Origin: Brevundimonas intermedia
Lineage (GTDB): Bacteria; Pseudomonadota; Alphaproteobacteria; Caulobacterales; Caulobacteraceae
DNA length: 64,000 nucleotides
Direction of reading: 5' to 3'
NCBI RefSeq assembly: GCF_027922165.1
Contig: NZ_BSFD01000006.1
Span: 62,001-126,000, forward strand
A program made the position numbers and the translations under genes. A model generated the notes under the pieces. It had not been told where the DNA came from and made no database searches. It worked only from the letters and a program-made list of their open reading frames with translations. Positions 1 through 9,513 of this stretch are shown here, in pieces (the stretch's first letter is position 1; each line of letters begins with the position of its first letter).

Positions 1-22
1 TCCCTTCGGGGCACGACTGTAA

Positions 23-1099
<1,077 letters not shown>

Positions 1100-1240
1100 C
1101 AGTCATCCGGCTGCGCAGGTGTGGCGTGCAAACGTCACCCCAGGATTTCGCCGGATAATCCTTCGGAGAAGTGGGCGGACAACGGTTTTCGATGCTATGC
1201 GTTAACCAGCGCCAACGGTAAAGCTGGAGCCCGCCTCCCC

Positions 1241-2122
1241 ATGCGTCGACTACTGATATGGTCAGCCCTGGCCGCCCTAATCGGCCTGATCCTGGCCGGG
1301 GTCGGCTATTGGGCCTACTGGAACTTCTATTCGCGGTTCCAGCCGGTCACGATCAGCCGCGACCAGGCCCAGATCCAGCAACTGCTCGACGAGGCCTCCT
1401 GGGTGTCCGGCGGCGGCGGGGGAGAGCCCCTCTATATCATCGCCTATCGGGACAGCGCTTCGGCCCAGCGCTATGAGCGCGAGGAAGTGGCGAAGCTGAG
1501 GGCGGCGGGGGTCGAGGCTCGGGTCATCCTGTTCGCCCGCGCCGATCGGGAAGGCCTGCCCCAATCCACGGCCGCCGAGCGGGCCACGATCGCCGAACTG
1601 TGGCTGACCCGCGACTGGTCGCTGTATCAGCGCTGGACCGCGACGCCGGCGAGCGCCTGGACCGCAGCGGGCATACCGGCGGCGGACGGCAATCTGGCTC
1701 GCTCGGCCGTGGTCGAGGCCAGCCGCCAGTTCGAGACGCGTCTCGGCGCCCTGCTGAAGGATGCGGGCGTGCAGATCACCTATCCCCTGATCCTGTGGCG
1801 CGACCGCGAGGGCTTCCTGAAGGCCTGCGGCTGCGCGGACAGCCGGGCCTGGGTCTTTATCCGCGACGATCTGAACGCCCCCGACCGGGTGGGGCAATCC
1901 GCGCCGGTGGACGCCCTGCCGGCGCCGGAGGCGACACCTGGCGACGGGACCCCGGCGGCGGCGAATCCGTCCGCCCTGCCCTATCCGGCCCTGCCGGCTA
2001 TACCGCCCGCAGCGGGCCAGACGCCGAATACGGCCCCCAATGGGACGCCCGCGCCGGCGTCCCCTCCGGCCCCGCGGGCTGCGCCCGAGGCCCAGAAGCA
2101 GGACGATACGACCTTCTTCTAG
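1241..2122 (+). CDS. membrane-anchored protein of unknown function with Pro/Ala-rich tail
   Basis: The 293-residue product has one N-terminal membrane segment (about residues 4-26, LLIWSALAALIGLILAGVGY). A globular part follows to about residue 215, then a proline/alanine-rich low-complexity tail ending TTFF. The tail suggests a periplasmic extension. The middle contains a CGC pair (FLKACGCADSR) that could bind a metal or form a disulfide; that is only a guess. I chose the ATG at 1241 because GGAG lies about 10 bases upstream and the hydrophobic anchor then sits at the N-terminus. The same frame is open back to 1121, but that stretch does not look coding. The 3' end overlaps the convergent gene by 4 bases. 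I do not recognise a family. Confidence 0.8.
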   Translation: MRRLLIWSALAALIGLILAGVGYWAYWNFYSRFQPVTISRDQAQIQQLLDEASWVSGGGGGEPLYIIAYRDSASAQRYEREEVAKLRAAGVEARVILFARADREGLPQSTAAERATIAELWLTRDWSLYQRWTATPASAWTAAGIPAADGNLARSAVVEASRQFETRLGALLKDAGVQITYPLILWRDREGFLKACGCADSRAWVFIRDDLNAPDRVGQSAPVDALPAPEATPGDGTPAAANPSALPYPALPAIPPAAGQTPNTAPNGTPAPASPPAPRAAPEAQKQDDTTFF

Positions 2123-3285
2123 GCTCCAAGCGTGCGGCAGGCGGCGATCAGCCGGTCCACGTCAGAGGCGTCCTGATACAGGCCGAAGCCGAAGCGGATG
2201 ACGTCGTCGCGGACGTCGGTCACCACGCCGGCCGACAGCAGGGCTGCACGCCAGGTCTGGGCGTCCGGGTGGCGCAAGGCCAGGAAGCGGGCGCGAGGGC
2301 TGTCGCCGACGACCGGATTGAGGATCTGCGCCTCGCCGAGCACGCCCGCCTCACCGGCGCGAACCGCGTCCTGAAACTGGAGCGCCAGCCCCCGGCTGTG
2401 ATCGGCCACATCGGCCGTCGTCAGCCCGGCTTTGGTCAGCATCCCCCGCACCGCGTTGAACCGGTACAGGGCGGAACTGTCGAAGGTGGCGCCCCAGAAG
2501 CGACCGCCGTCCGAGCGGTACTGAACCCCGCCCGGCGGGCCGGACAAGTCCCCGAACTCGGCGAACCAGCCGGTGACCACCGGCCGGGGCGCGAAGCCGT
2601 CGGGGGCGTGGAGGAAGCAGGCGCCCTCGCCGGCCATGGCGTATTTATAGCCCCCGGCGACATAGAAGACCCGGTCCGCCACGGCCGACAGATCGGTCGG
2701 GGTCGCCATGAATCCGTGATAGCCGTCGACCAGGATCCAGGGGCCCTCGGGCCGGGCCAGGTCGGCCAGGGCCTCGATCCGGTCGAACAGGCCGCCGGTG
2801 CGGAAAAAGACCTGGCTGACCAGGATCCAGTCGTGATCGCCTGCAGCGGCGGCCGCGACGAAGCGGTCGGCGAAGGTCTCGAACGGCGCCAGGGGCACGC
2901 GGGTGACCACCGCCTGACCCGCTTCCTCCCAACGCTCTGCCTGGCGGCGGAAGGAATGGAACTCGCCGTCCGTGGACAGGATGCGGACCGGCCGGGTCTT
3001 GAAGGCCGAAAACACCCGCAGCAGCAGGTCGTGGGTGTTGGACGAAAAGACCAGGCTGTTCGGATCGGGCAGGCCCAGTTCAGCCGCAACCTCGGCCTGG
3101 GCGCGAGGGATGACCTGATCGAAGATCAGATCCCATTTGCGGTCGGCGTGCAGATTGGCGTCCAGCCAGGCCTGCTGCTGGGCCTCGAAACTGACGTCGG
3201 GCCACAGATGATGGCTGTGGGCGGCGAAGTGCAGACGGTCCGGCGCCAGGGCCAGGGCGCGCGAGAAGAGGGGTTTGAACGCCAT
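2119..3285 (-). CDS. class V aminotransferase-fold PLP enzyme (kynureninase-like)
   Basis: PLP-dependent fold-type I enzyme of about 388 residues, in the class V aminotransferase/kynureninase/cysteine desulfurase superfamily. The strand WILVDGYHGF carries the cofactor-binding Asp, and VAGGYKYAMAGEG carries the lysine expected to form the Schiff base. The N-terminus (LHFAAHSHHLWPD) matches the kynureninase-like branch, but no substrate can be assigned. The ATG at 3285 overlaps the stop of the upstream MprF-like gene as TGATG, with AAAGGG at good spacing. An ATG at 3291 has no room for a ribosome site. The overlap implies translational coupling, so a role in envelope lipid aminoacylation is possible but unproven. 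Confidence 0.9.
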   Translation of the reverse strand: MAFKPLFSRALALAPDRLHFAAHSHHLWPDVSFEAQQQAWLDANLHADRKWDLIFDQVIPRAQAEVAAELGLPDPNSLVFSSNTHDLLLRVFSAFKTRPVRILSTDGEFHSFRRQAERWEEAGQAVVTRVPLAPFETFADRFVAAAAAGDHDWILVSQVFFRTGGLFDRIEALADLARPEGPWILVDGYHGFMATPTDLSAVADRVFYVAGGYKYAMAGEGACFLHAPDGFAPRPVVTGWFAEFGDLSGPPGGVQYRSDGGRFWGATFDSSALYRFNAVRGMLTKAGLTTADVADHSRGLALQFQDAVRAGEAGVLGEAQILNPVVGDSPRARFLALRHPDAQTWRAALLSAGVVTDVRDDVIRFGFGLYQDASDVDRLIAACRTLGA

Positions 3286-4943
3286 CAGCATCCCTTTCTG
3301 ATCCCGAGCATGCCCAGCCAGCCGCCGCTGGTCAGCAGGGCGACGTCGAGCAGGGCCAGGGGCAGGGGCGTCGAGACCGGGGCGGCGATGAAGCGGGCCT
3401 TCCAGTCCGGCGAGAATTTGGCCTTGTAGCTGCGTAGGCCCTGGAAGCCGTAGAGAGCCCCGCCCTCTTCAAACACCAGAGCGCCGACGCGGGCGAAGAC
3501 GGGGGCGACGCGGCGGTCCTCCAGCCCGGCCAGAGGCGCCATGCCCAGATCGAAGACGGCGACGCCTTCGGCCTTGGCCCACTGGACGCAGCGGGTGAAC
3601 AGATAGTCCATCACCCCGTGCGGCGCCTCGGGGCTGTAGCGCATCAGGTCCACCGCCGCCTCGCCCGGCGTGACCAGCAGATTGGCGAAAGCCATGATCC
3701 GATCCCCCTCGCGCATCACCGCCAGGGGCGTGAGGTTCAGATAGTCGATGTCGAAACGGCCCAGAGAGAAGGCCTTTTCAGCCCCATTGTGCATGGCCAG
3801 CCAGGCGTCGGAGATGGCTTTCAGCTCGGCCTCCAGCGGCTTGGCCGCGCCGGGCGGCAGGACTTCGAACCGTGCGCCTTCGCGCTCGGCGCGGTTCAGG
3901 GCGGTGCGAAGGTTCTGCTTGCCCTTGCCTTCCAGGCTGAAGGCTTCGGTACGGATGACGGCGGTCTCGCCCACCTTGCGCATGGCCAGGCCCATGGTCG
4001 CCAGTTCGCTGAGAATATCGTCGCCGACCGAATAGAAGACGGCCGAACCGCCGTAGCTGTCGGCCATTTCGGCGAAGCTCCACAACAGCTCCTGCCGTTC
4101 CTGGAGCAGCCCCGCCGGCTCGCCCATGGCGATCCAGCGCCGCCCCCGCACGCGATAGGCCAGGAAGCTGCGGCCTGAAGGGCTGAACAGCAGAGCCTTG
4201 TCCCCCAGCATGGCCAGCCACGCCTCGGGCGTCGCCTCCTCAGCCGTTTCCAGGGCGATCCGGGCGCGTTCGATCTCGTCCGCCGAGGCGGGGCCATGGC
4301 TGTCGGCGCCGGGCGAGCTGAGCAGGGAACGGCCGGCGACGAGCAGGGTCAGCAGGGACAGGACCAGGCCGGCGCGGAGGAAGCCCGAGGCCTGGCGATC
4401 CACCAGGAACCGCCACCACAGTTCATCGGAATAGGCGACGTCGCGATAGGCGAAGAAGCCCAGCCACAGCATGGAGACGACCACGGCCACAAGCAGCAGC
4501 AGCCAGCCGGGCCTCAAGGGCTCGCTGAGGCGGGAGCGACGATTGAAGGCTGTTCGGCAGGGCGCGAGCAGGACGGCGACGATGATAAGGTCGATCGATT
4601 CCTGCCAATCCAGGCCCTTGAGCATGGAGAAGACCGCGCCGACCGCAAGCGCCGCAAGGGCGGCCCAATAGGCGCCGCGTCGGCGTCGCCACAGTCCGGC
4701 CGAGAGCAGCAGCAGGACGAAGCCGGCGATGCTGGCCACGAAGTGCGACAGGTCGATCAGGATCGGCGAGACCACGCCGGTCAGTTGGCGCAGCCGGTCG
4801 TCGAACTCGGGCGTGACGGCCGAGATCAGCATCAGGGCCCCGGCGCAGAAGGCGAAGACGGCGAAGATCTGAGGCGTCAGCTCATAGGCCAGCCCCAACA
4901 ATCGGCGCACCAGACGGGGCACATAGACGTTGCGGCGGTTCAC
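3285..4943 (-). CDS. MprF-like phosphatidylglycerol lysyltransferase-domain membrane protein
   Basis: About 552 residues. The N-terminal half holds about six membrane segments, for example near YELTPQIFAVFAFCAGALML and the Leu/Val-rich LLLLVAVVVSMLWLGFFAY. The C-terminal part (about 250-552) is the DUF2156/MprF catalytic domain that transfers an amino acid from aminoacyl-tRNA to membrane phosphatidylglycerol. Visible matches include FSLGRFDIDYLN, MRYSPEAPHGVMDYLF and GLRSYKAKFSPDW near the end. The flippase half is shorter than in Staphylococcus MprF. I chose the GTG at 4943 (VNRRNVYVP) after GGGGG. The frame stays open to 5681, but that extension runs antisense to the secreted protein gene and is rejected. 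The gene is coupled to the PLP enzyme downstream. Confidence 0.9.
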   Translation of the reverse strand: MNRRNVYVPRLVRRLLGLAYELTPQIFAVFAFCAGALMLISAVTPEFDDRLRQLTGVVSPILIDLSHFVASIAGFVLLLLSAGLWRRRRGAYWAALAALAVGAVFSMLKGLDWQESIDLIIVAVLLAPCRTAFNRRSRLSEPLRPGWLLLLVAVVVSMLWLGFFAYRDVAYSDELWWRFLVDRQASGFLRAGLVLSLLTLLVAGRSLLSSPGADSHGPASADEIERARIALETAEEATPEAWLAMLGDKALLFSPSGRSFLAYRVRGRRWIAMGEPAGLLQERQELLWSFAEMADSYGGSAVFYSVGDDILSELATMGLAMRKVGETAVIRTEAFSLEGKGKQNLRTALNRAEREGARFEVLPPGAAKPLEAELKAISDAWLAMHNGAEKAFSLGRFDIDYLNLTPLAVMREGDRIMAFANLLVTPGEAAVDLMRYSPEAPHGVMDYLFTRCVQWAKAEGVAVFDLGMAPLAGLEDRRVAPVFARVGALVFEEGGALYGFQGLRSYKAKFSPDWKARFIAAPVSTPLPLALLDVALLTSGGWLGMLGIRKGC

Positions 4944-5099
4944 GCGGCCCCCTGGCGATTCGACATAACGCCTCACCTTAGACCAGGAATCGGCCAACCG
5001 GGGCAGTCCCGAGGTCTTTTCGAGGCATACGAAACAATCCGTAACATGGCGAGTTTTGAGGATGCGGGCGCCGGGCCCGTGCAACCGGATATAAATCCC

Positions 5100-5609
5100 A
5101 TGAACTTCAAGACCGCCATTCTGGGCAGCGCCGCCGCCGCCTTCCTGATCGCTTCGCCGGTGCTGGCGCAAGACGCCGCGACCGCCGCCCCCCAAACGCC
5201 CGCCACCCAAGAACCGGCCGCCCAAGAACCCGCCGCGCAGCCGAGCCTCTCGCTGACGCCGGGCACCTCGGTCCAGGGCCCTGACGGCGAACTGGGCAAG
5301 CTGGAAGGCGTGCAGAACAACGCTTCGGGCGCCCAGGAGCTGACGGTGCGCGGCGCCGACGGCCAGCTTCGCGCCGTGCCGCTGAACGGCATTCGCCAGG
5401 AGGGCGCCAATGTCGCCGTGGCCTATACGAAGGCCGAGTTCGACGCCGCCGCCCCGATCGCCGGCGCGACGCCGGCTCCGGCTCCGGCCGCCGAGCCTGC
5501 GGCGACAGAGCCGACTGAACCCACGGAGCCGACGACGACCGATCCGGCCGATCCGTCGGGCAGCAGCGACCCGATGGCCCCGCCCACCGGCGACCAGCCC
5601 CAGGGCTGA
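5100..5609 (+). CDS. secreted Ala/Pro/Thr-rich protein of unknown function
   Basis: The 169-residue product has a clear Sec signal peptide (MNFKTAILGSAAAAFLIASPVLAQ, cleavage after ALA). Next comes a linker rich in Ala, Pro and Gln, then a small folded segment (about 55-120) containing GPDGELGKLEGVQ and ELTVRGADGQLRAVPLNGI. That segment resembles the beta-rich PRC-barrel-like proteins common in Caulobacterales, but this is only a resemblance. The C-terminus is low complexity, with TEP repeats and an acidic Asp/Ser stretch. It is divergent from the MprF-like gene, sharing the 4944-5099 spacer, and is followed by a strong terminator at 5645-5676. Function unknown; likely periplasmic. Confidence 0.85.
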   Translation: MNFKTAILGSAAAAFLIASPVLAQDAATAAPQTPATQEPAAQEPAAQPSLSLTPGTSVQGPDGELGKLEGVQNNASGAQELTVRGADGQLRAVPLNGIRQEGANVAVAYTKAEFDAAAPIAGATPAPAPAAEPAATEPTEPTEPTTTDPADPSGSSDPMAPPTGDQPQG

Positions 5610-5644
5610 GCCCCCGCGGGCCACGCCCGCGGATCGATAGAGAC

Positions 5645-5676
5645 AAGGCGGTCGGGACGCGTCCCGGCCGCCTTTT
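5645..5676 (+). terminator. rho-independent terminator after the secreted protein gene
   Basis: Inverted repeat AAGGCGGTCGGGAC / GTCCCGGCCGCCTT with a two-base loop, followed by TTTT. One internal mismatch. It lies 35 bases beyond the stop at 5609. Confidence 0.85.
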
Positions 5677-5947
5677 CGCATCCGATGGCGACCCTGACAC
5701 CAAAACAGGGTGACAAGAGCGCCAAAAGCGCCAAAAGCGCCAACTTGCTCACGATCCGCCTGCCTCTCTTGAATAGCCCGGGTCCATTATAGGGGCGTGT
5801 GGGGTCCTGCTGAGTTGAAGGGGGCGAATGCGGCTGAAACCCTTGCGCCACCGCAGTTTGAACCGATGGGGAAAAAGTCGGGAAAGGCCTTCAACGTTCC
5901 GTGTCAGGGGCGGGACATGGGTAGGGGCATGGCGCCCGAATCCATAC
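5677..5947. other. convergent intergenic gap with a short tandem repeat
   Basis: About 270 bases between two terminators. The only repeat is three tandem copies of AGCGCCAAA around 5717-5742. No frame here has convincing coding character or a ribosome site. A TTGAAT...TATAGG pair near 5769-5794 could be a weak promoter, so an untranslated RNA is possible but unsupported. Confidence 0.4.
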
Positions 5948-5978
5948 GAAAAAGGGCGGCTCTTGCGAGCCGCCCTTC
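5948..5978 (-). terminator. rho-independent terminator of the GlsB/YeaQ gene
   Basis: Perfect stem AAGGGCGGCT / AGCCGCCCTT around a short loop. It is followed on the minus strand by a run of five T, 24 bases after the stop of the gene ending at 6002. Confidence 0.9.
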
Positions 5979-6001
5979 GTCGTTTCAGTCCAGAGGGACG
6001 A

Positions 6002-6244
6002 TCAGGCGCGACGCTTGACCAGACCCAGCAGGAAGAGAAGGATGATGGCGCCGATGGTGGCGACGATGGTGGAACCGATCCAGCCGCCCCAGGCGAAGCC
6101 CAGAGCATTGGCGATGAAACCGCCGATCAGGGCGCCGATGACGCCGACGATCAGGTTGGTGATCAGGCCGTGGTTACGGCCCATGATTTGCTCCGCGAGC
6201 CAGCCCGCGACGATGCCGATGATGATCCAGGCGATAATGCCCAT
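6002..6244 (-). CDS. GlsB/YeaQ/YmgE family (transglycosylase-associated) stress membrane protein
   Basis: Small 80-residue inner membrane protein with three hydrophobic segments, starting MGIIAWIIIGIVAGWLAEQI and including ITNLIVGVIGALIGGFIANAL and GSTIVATIGAIILLFLLGLV. It ends in the basic KRRA. This glycine-rich pattern defines the GlsB/YeaQ/YmgE family, which is linked to general stress response; no molecular activity is established. The ATG at 6244 follows GGAAGGAAC at good spacing. An upstream extension of the frame to 6367 is not needed. It is monocistronic, with its own terminator. Confidence 0.92.
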   Translation of the reverse strand: MGIIAWIIIGIVAGWLAEQIMGRNHGLITNLIVGVIGALIGGFIANALGFAWGGWIGSTIVATIGAIILLFLLGLVKRRA

Positions 6245-6435
6245 GGTGTAGTTCCTTCCGTTGAAGCCAAGCTGCGGACTAAATGCGCTTGGGGGATTTG
6301 GGTTGCGACCGGCTTGACGCGCCGTTCGAAGAACCGCGTAACTCCCCTGCGGCGCGACCTTCGGCACGCGGATTGCGGCGTGGAAGGCGAGCCGTCCCGT
6401 GTTGGGACAGGTCGCAAGATGAGGAACTGGGGGCC

Positions 6436-6828
6436 ATGGCCACCGACATCGATCTCCACCTGGGCCGCCGCCTGCGTCGCCGCCGTCGCCTGCTGGGCCT
6501 GACCCAGCAGCAGCTGGCCGTTCAAGTCGGCATCCGCTTCCAGCAGATCCAGAAATACGAATGCGGCGCCAACCGCATCTCGGCCGCCCGCCTGTGGCAG
6601 CTGGCCGAGGCGCTGGAGACGCCCGTCAGCTATTTCTACGACGGCGTGACCGAGGCGCTGGAGCGCAAGGACGCCGCCCAGACCATGTCCGGCGGAAGCG
6701 GCGAAATGTTCTCGCGCAAGGAAACGCTGGATCTGATCCAGGCCTATTACCAGCTGGGCGAACGGCCGCGCCGGCGCCTGCTGGACCTGGCCAAGTCGCT
6801 GCACGAATCCAGCGAAGCGGTCGCCTGA
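6436..6828 (+). CDS. XRE-family helix-turn-helix transcriptional regulator
   Basis: 130-residue DNA-binding protein. The Cro/CI-type HTH spans about residues 8-62 (LGRRLRRRRRLLGLTQQQLA, then a recognition helix around VGIRFQQIQKYECGANRIS). The alphaproteobacterial extension follows (about 65-130, with FSRKETLDLIQAYYQLGERP). Proteins of this exact layout are conserved across alphaproteobacteria; targets vary. The ATG at 6436 has GGAACTGGGGG upstream. The gene is divergent from the GlsB-like gene across about 190 bases without a feature I can name. It stands alone and is followed 67 bases later by the HisN-like gene. Confidence 0.92.
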   Translation: MATDIDLHLGRRLRRRRRLLGLTQQQLAVQVGIRFQQIQKYECGANRISAARLWQLAEALETPVSYFYDGVTEALERKDAAQTMSGGSGEMFSRKETLDLIQAYYQLGERPRRRLLDLAKSLHESSEAVA

Positions 6829-6895
6829 CAAGACACGCGGCCGAGGGCGTCGGCGCGGGGTTCTCGGAACGGGGCGATCTGGGCTAAGAGCGCCC

Positions 6896-7681
6896 ATGAC
6901 CGAATTCGAATCCTTCGCTGTGGAGCTGGCGCACGCGGCCGCGCGCGTCACCCTGCCCTTCTTCCGCTCGGACATCGGGCATGAGGACAAGGGCGGGGCC
7001 GCCGGCTTCGACCCCGTGACCGAGGCCGACAAACAGGCCGAGGCGGCGATCCGCCGCCTGATCGCCGACCGCTATCCCGACCATGGGGTGATCGGCGAGG
7101 AATATGGCGAGGACCGGCCGGACGCCGAGCACGTCTGGGTGCTGGACCCCATCGACGGCACGCGGGCCTTCATCTCGGGCCTGCCGCTGTGGACCACCCT
7201 GATCGCCCTGCGCGAAGGCGGCAAGCCGACCGTCGGCGTGATCGCCCAGCCCTATCTGGACGAAATCTTCATCGGCGGCCCGTCCGGCGCCCGGCTGATG
7301 CGCGGCGAGACCGAGACGCCCCTGGCCGTGCGGTCGTGCGAACATCTGACCGACGCCGTCATCTCGACAACCGATCCCGACATCTTCAACGGCGCCGAAC
7401 GGGGCGCCTGGACCCAGGTGCGCGCCGCCGCCCGCCTGGCCCGCCTGGGCTGCGACGCCTATGCCTATGCGATGGTGGCGGCGGGCAAAATGGACCTGGT
7501 GGCCGAGGCCAGCCTGAAGTCCTGGGACTGGTCCGCCCTGGTCCCGGTGATCGAGGCCGCCGGAGGACGGGTGGTCAACTGGCGCGGCGCGGCGCCGGAC
7601 GGCAGCGGGCAGATCCTGGCCGTGGGGGATGAGCGGCTGATCGATCAGGCGCTGGTGACGCTGAAGCGGGCGGCGGGGTAG
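6896..7681 (+). CDS. hisN: inositol monophosphatase-family phosphatase, probable histidinol-phosphatase HisN
   Basis: Mg2+-dependent phosphatase of 261 residues in the inositol monophosphatase superfamily. Metal ligands are visible: DPVTEADKQAE (about 41-51), GEEYGEDRP (about 74-82), the signature WVLDPIDGTRAF (about 94-105) and SWDWSALVPVIEAAGG (about 206-221). The GEEYG and SWDW-type motifs match the HisN-type histidinol-phosphate phosphatases that replace the classical HisB phosphatase in alphaproteobacteria. The reaction would be L-histidinol phosphate to L-histidinol. No his genes flank it, so an inositol or other sugar phosphate substrate is the alternative. Confidence 0.88.
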   Translation: MTEFESFAVELAHAAARVTLPFFRSDIGHEDKGGAAGFDPVTEADKQAEAAIRRLIADRYPDHGVIGEEYGEDRPDAEHVWVLDPIDGTRAFISGLPLWTTLIALREGGKPTVGVIAQPYLDEIFIGGPSGARLMRGETETPLAVRSCEHLTDAVISTTDPDIFNGAERGAWTQVRAAARLARLGCDAYAYAMVAAGKMDLVAEASLKSWDWSALVPVIEAAGGRVVNWRGAAPDGSGQILAVGDERLIDQALVTLKRAAG

Positions 7682-7710
7682 CGGACGTTGGGATTGTCCG
7701 CTGAGGGTGG

Positions 7711-8007
7711 TTAGGGGACTTTGCGCGGCTCATGCCGGTTTTCGGTATGTTCGGCTATCCAATCTCGGATGCTCAGCCTCTGACTTTCGCCCGACGTGTG
7801 GGGAAGTATGCTGCAACCGACAACTTTGACCTTCAGACGACCAACCTCATCAGGCTCAAGAACTTCTGTTGGGGTTCCGCCTCTTGCTTCACACCACGCG
7901 CTTTGCGGCACACCACGAAGCTCTGGGTAGACATCCAGCAGAGGGTGGTGGGGTGCACACGCTGTGAGAAGCAATGCCGAAAATCCCATCACTATCGATG
8001 CTCTCAT
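7711..8007 (-). CDS. small putative lipoprotein, unknown function
   Basis: 98 residues from the ATG at 8007, beginning MRASIVMGFSALLLTACAPH. This reads as a lipoprotein signal with lipobox LTAC. The mature part has two further cysteines (SAWCEARGG and VVGCSIL) and a charged C-terminus. The Shine-Dalgarno is weak. Base composition is lower in GC than the flanking core genes, and the region looks like an accessory pocket. No family recognised. Confidence 0.5.
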   Translation of the reverse strand: MRASIVMGFSALLLTACAPHHPLLDVYPELRGVPQSAWCEARGGTPTEVLEPDEVGRLKVKVVGCSILPHTSGESQRLSIRDWIAEHTENRHEPRKVP

Positions 8008-8124
8008 GAGTTCATACTGGCAGTCCGATCCGACTGTCCGCAATGGGTCGGCTTGCGAAGTAGTCGCCTGACTCAAAAGCTGACCCTCAGCCATCCATAG
8101 CCTGAGCCGTTACGAAGAATCGCG

Positions 8125-8337
8125 TCAGCAGCCGACTTTGCCGCAGCTATCCAGAATATTGCCGATCATCACTAACCAGAAAGCGACCACCACCAAGGGG
8201 GCCAGCAGGAGAACGCGGAATCCCTTCCGGCCATGCTTGCAAACATCAAAAACGAGAAGCGCGATCCAGGCAACAGCTATGGCAAGCTGAATATAAACCC
8301 ATGGCGTCTGCGCGATCGGAAGAACGTAAAACAACAT
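8125..8337 (-). CDS. small two-helix membrane protein, unknown function
   Basis: 70 residues. Two hydrophobic stretches (about 12-30, YIQLAIAVAWIALLVFDV, and 41-60, VLLLAPLVVVAFWLVMIGNI) are separated by a basic loop KHGRKGF. The C-terminus contains two cysteines (SCGKVGC). The start has no strong ribosome site. It lies in the same lower-GC pocket as the preceding small lipoprotein. It could be real or chance; the regular helix-loop-helix pattern favours real. Confidence 0.45.
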   Translation of the reverse strand: MLFYVLPIAQTPWVYIQLAIAVAWIALLVFDVCKHGRKGFRVLLLAPLVVVAFWLVMIGNILDSCGKVGC

Positions 8338-8463
8338 CGTTATCGACCCAGATTTGACTGGCGATAGTCAACACATCTCGAGGGCGAGCAATATCCAACA
8401 AGGGGTCGGTTGCGAAATCGCCGTCGACGCCGAAGCCCGACGTTCAACTGAACTACCTACGCC

Positions 8464-9513
8464 TTACGCCACCGACGGCGCCTCTTCCGTCACGTCCTCG
8501 ACCCGCGCCGACGGATCAGCCGCAATCCCCTGCACCGGCGAGACGTAGTCGGCCATGGCGTCGAACTCGTCCAGGAAGACGGCGCGCATGGGGTCGGCTT
8601 CCATGATGACTTCGTGCTTGGCGCCGGGGACCTCGACATAGCGGCCGCGGCCCAGGCGTTTGGCGGCCCAGCGGCTGGTCTGTTTCCAGACCACGTCGTC
8701 GGCGTCGGCCTGGACGAAGGCGACGGGGATCTTGACCGATTTCAGAGCCTTGGGCTTCAGCGCCCGCTCACCCGCGTCGAGGGCGAAGGCCAGCCAGCCG
8801 TAGGTGGGGCCGCCGATGGCCAGGTGGGGGCAGGCGTACAACTGCTGGCGCCACATCTCGTAGCGGGTCTCGTCAGAGGTCAGGGCGTCCTCGGCGAAGG
8901 TGTGGTCGAACGGATCGTCCGGGTCGCCCAGGATATAGTCGCCCGCATGGCCGTGACGGATGTTCCAGCGCACAGCCAGCTTGACCGACCACATTGAACG
9001 CTTGCCGGTCTTGATGCGCAGCATCGGGCTGGACAGGACGGCGCCCGAGAAGCGGGTCTCACCGGCTTCAAGCGTCAGCAGGTTGAGGCAGGCGCCCATC
9101 GAATGGCCGACCATGATCCAGGGCTTGGGGCACTGGCTTTCGAAAGCGTCCAGCAGGCGGCCATAATCGTCCAGAAACTCTTCCACCGCGCGGGCGTGGC
9201 CCTTGAGGCGGTCGGGCAGGAGCCGGGCGGACAGGCCCTGGCCGCGCCAGTCGTGGGCCAGGACGCACCAGCCGCGCGCCAGGAAATTGCCGATGACCTC
9301 GAAATATTTCTCAATCGGCTCGGTGCGGCCGGGGCTGAGCACCACGGTGCCGCGCGCGGTCTCGACCGTCAGATGCGACGGGGTCCACAGGGCGGCGCGC
9401 AGGCGCATGCCGCCGGCGCCGCGATACCAGTCGCCCTTGCCGCCCGGCGGCGAAGAGGCGCCGGGAACCCCCATCAGGGGCGCATTGGCGGCGAAGGCTT
9501 GGGCGCGGTTCAC
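8464..9513 (-). CDS. alpha/beta hydrolase (lysophospholipase/monoacylglycerol lipase-like)
   Basis: 349-residue serine hydrolase of the alpha/beta fold. The oxyanion and HDWRGQG strand (LARGWCVLAHDWRGQGLS) and the nucleophile elbow GHSMG are visible. The acid (DADDVVW) and the catalytic His (GAKHEVIME) lie near the C-terminus. This order matches Hydrolase_4/PldB-type lysophospholipases. The GTG start at 9513 overlaps the stop of the upstream methyltransferase as GTGA, so translation is likely coupled. No signal peptide is seen, so it is probably cytoplasmic, unlike its two upstream neighbours. Substrate unknown. Confidence 0.9.
   Translation of the reverse strand: MNRAQAFAANAPLMGVPGASSPPGGKGDWYRGAGGMRLRAALWTPSHLTVETARGTVVLSPGRTEPIEKYFEVIGNFLARGWCVLAHDWRGQGLSARLLPDRLKGHARAVEEFLDDYGRLLDAFESQCPKPWIMVGHSMGACLNLLTLEAGETRFSGAVLSSPMLRIKTGKRSMWSVKLAVRWNIRHGHAGDYILGDPDDPFDHTFAEDALTSDETRYEMWRQQLYACPHLAIGGPTYGWLAFALDAGERALKPKALKSVKIPVAFVQADADDVVWKQTSRWAAKRLGRGRYVEVPGAKHEVIMEADPMRAVFLDEFDAMADYVSPVQGIAADPSARVEDVTEEAPSVA

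Noticed and set aside
4944..5681. N-terminal extension of the MprF-like frame (up to 246 extra residues)
   Set aside because: It runs antisense through the secreted protein gene at 5100-5609, has Arg/Gly-rich shadow composition, and crosses that gene's terminator. A GTG with a good ribosome site at 4943 gives the normal membrane start.
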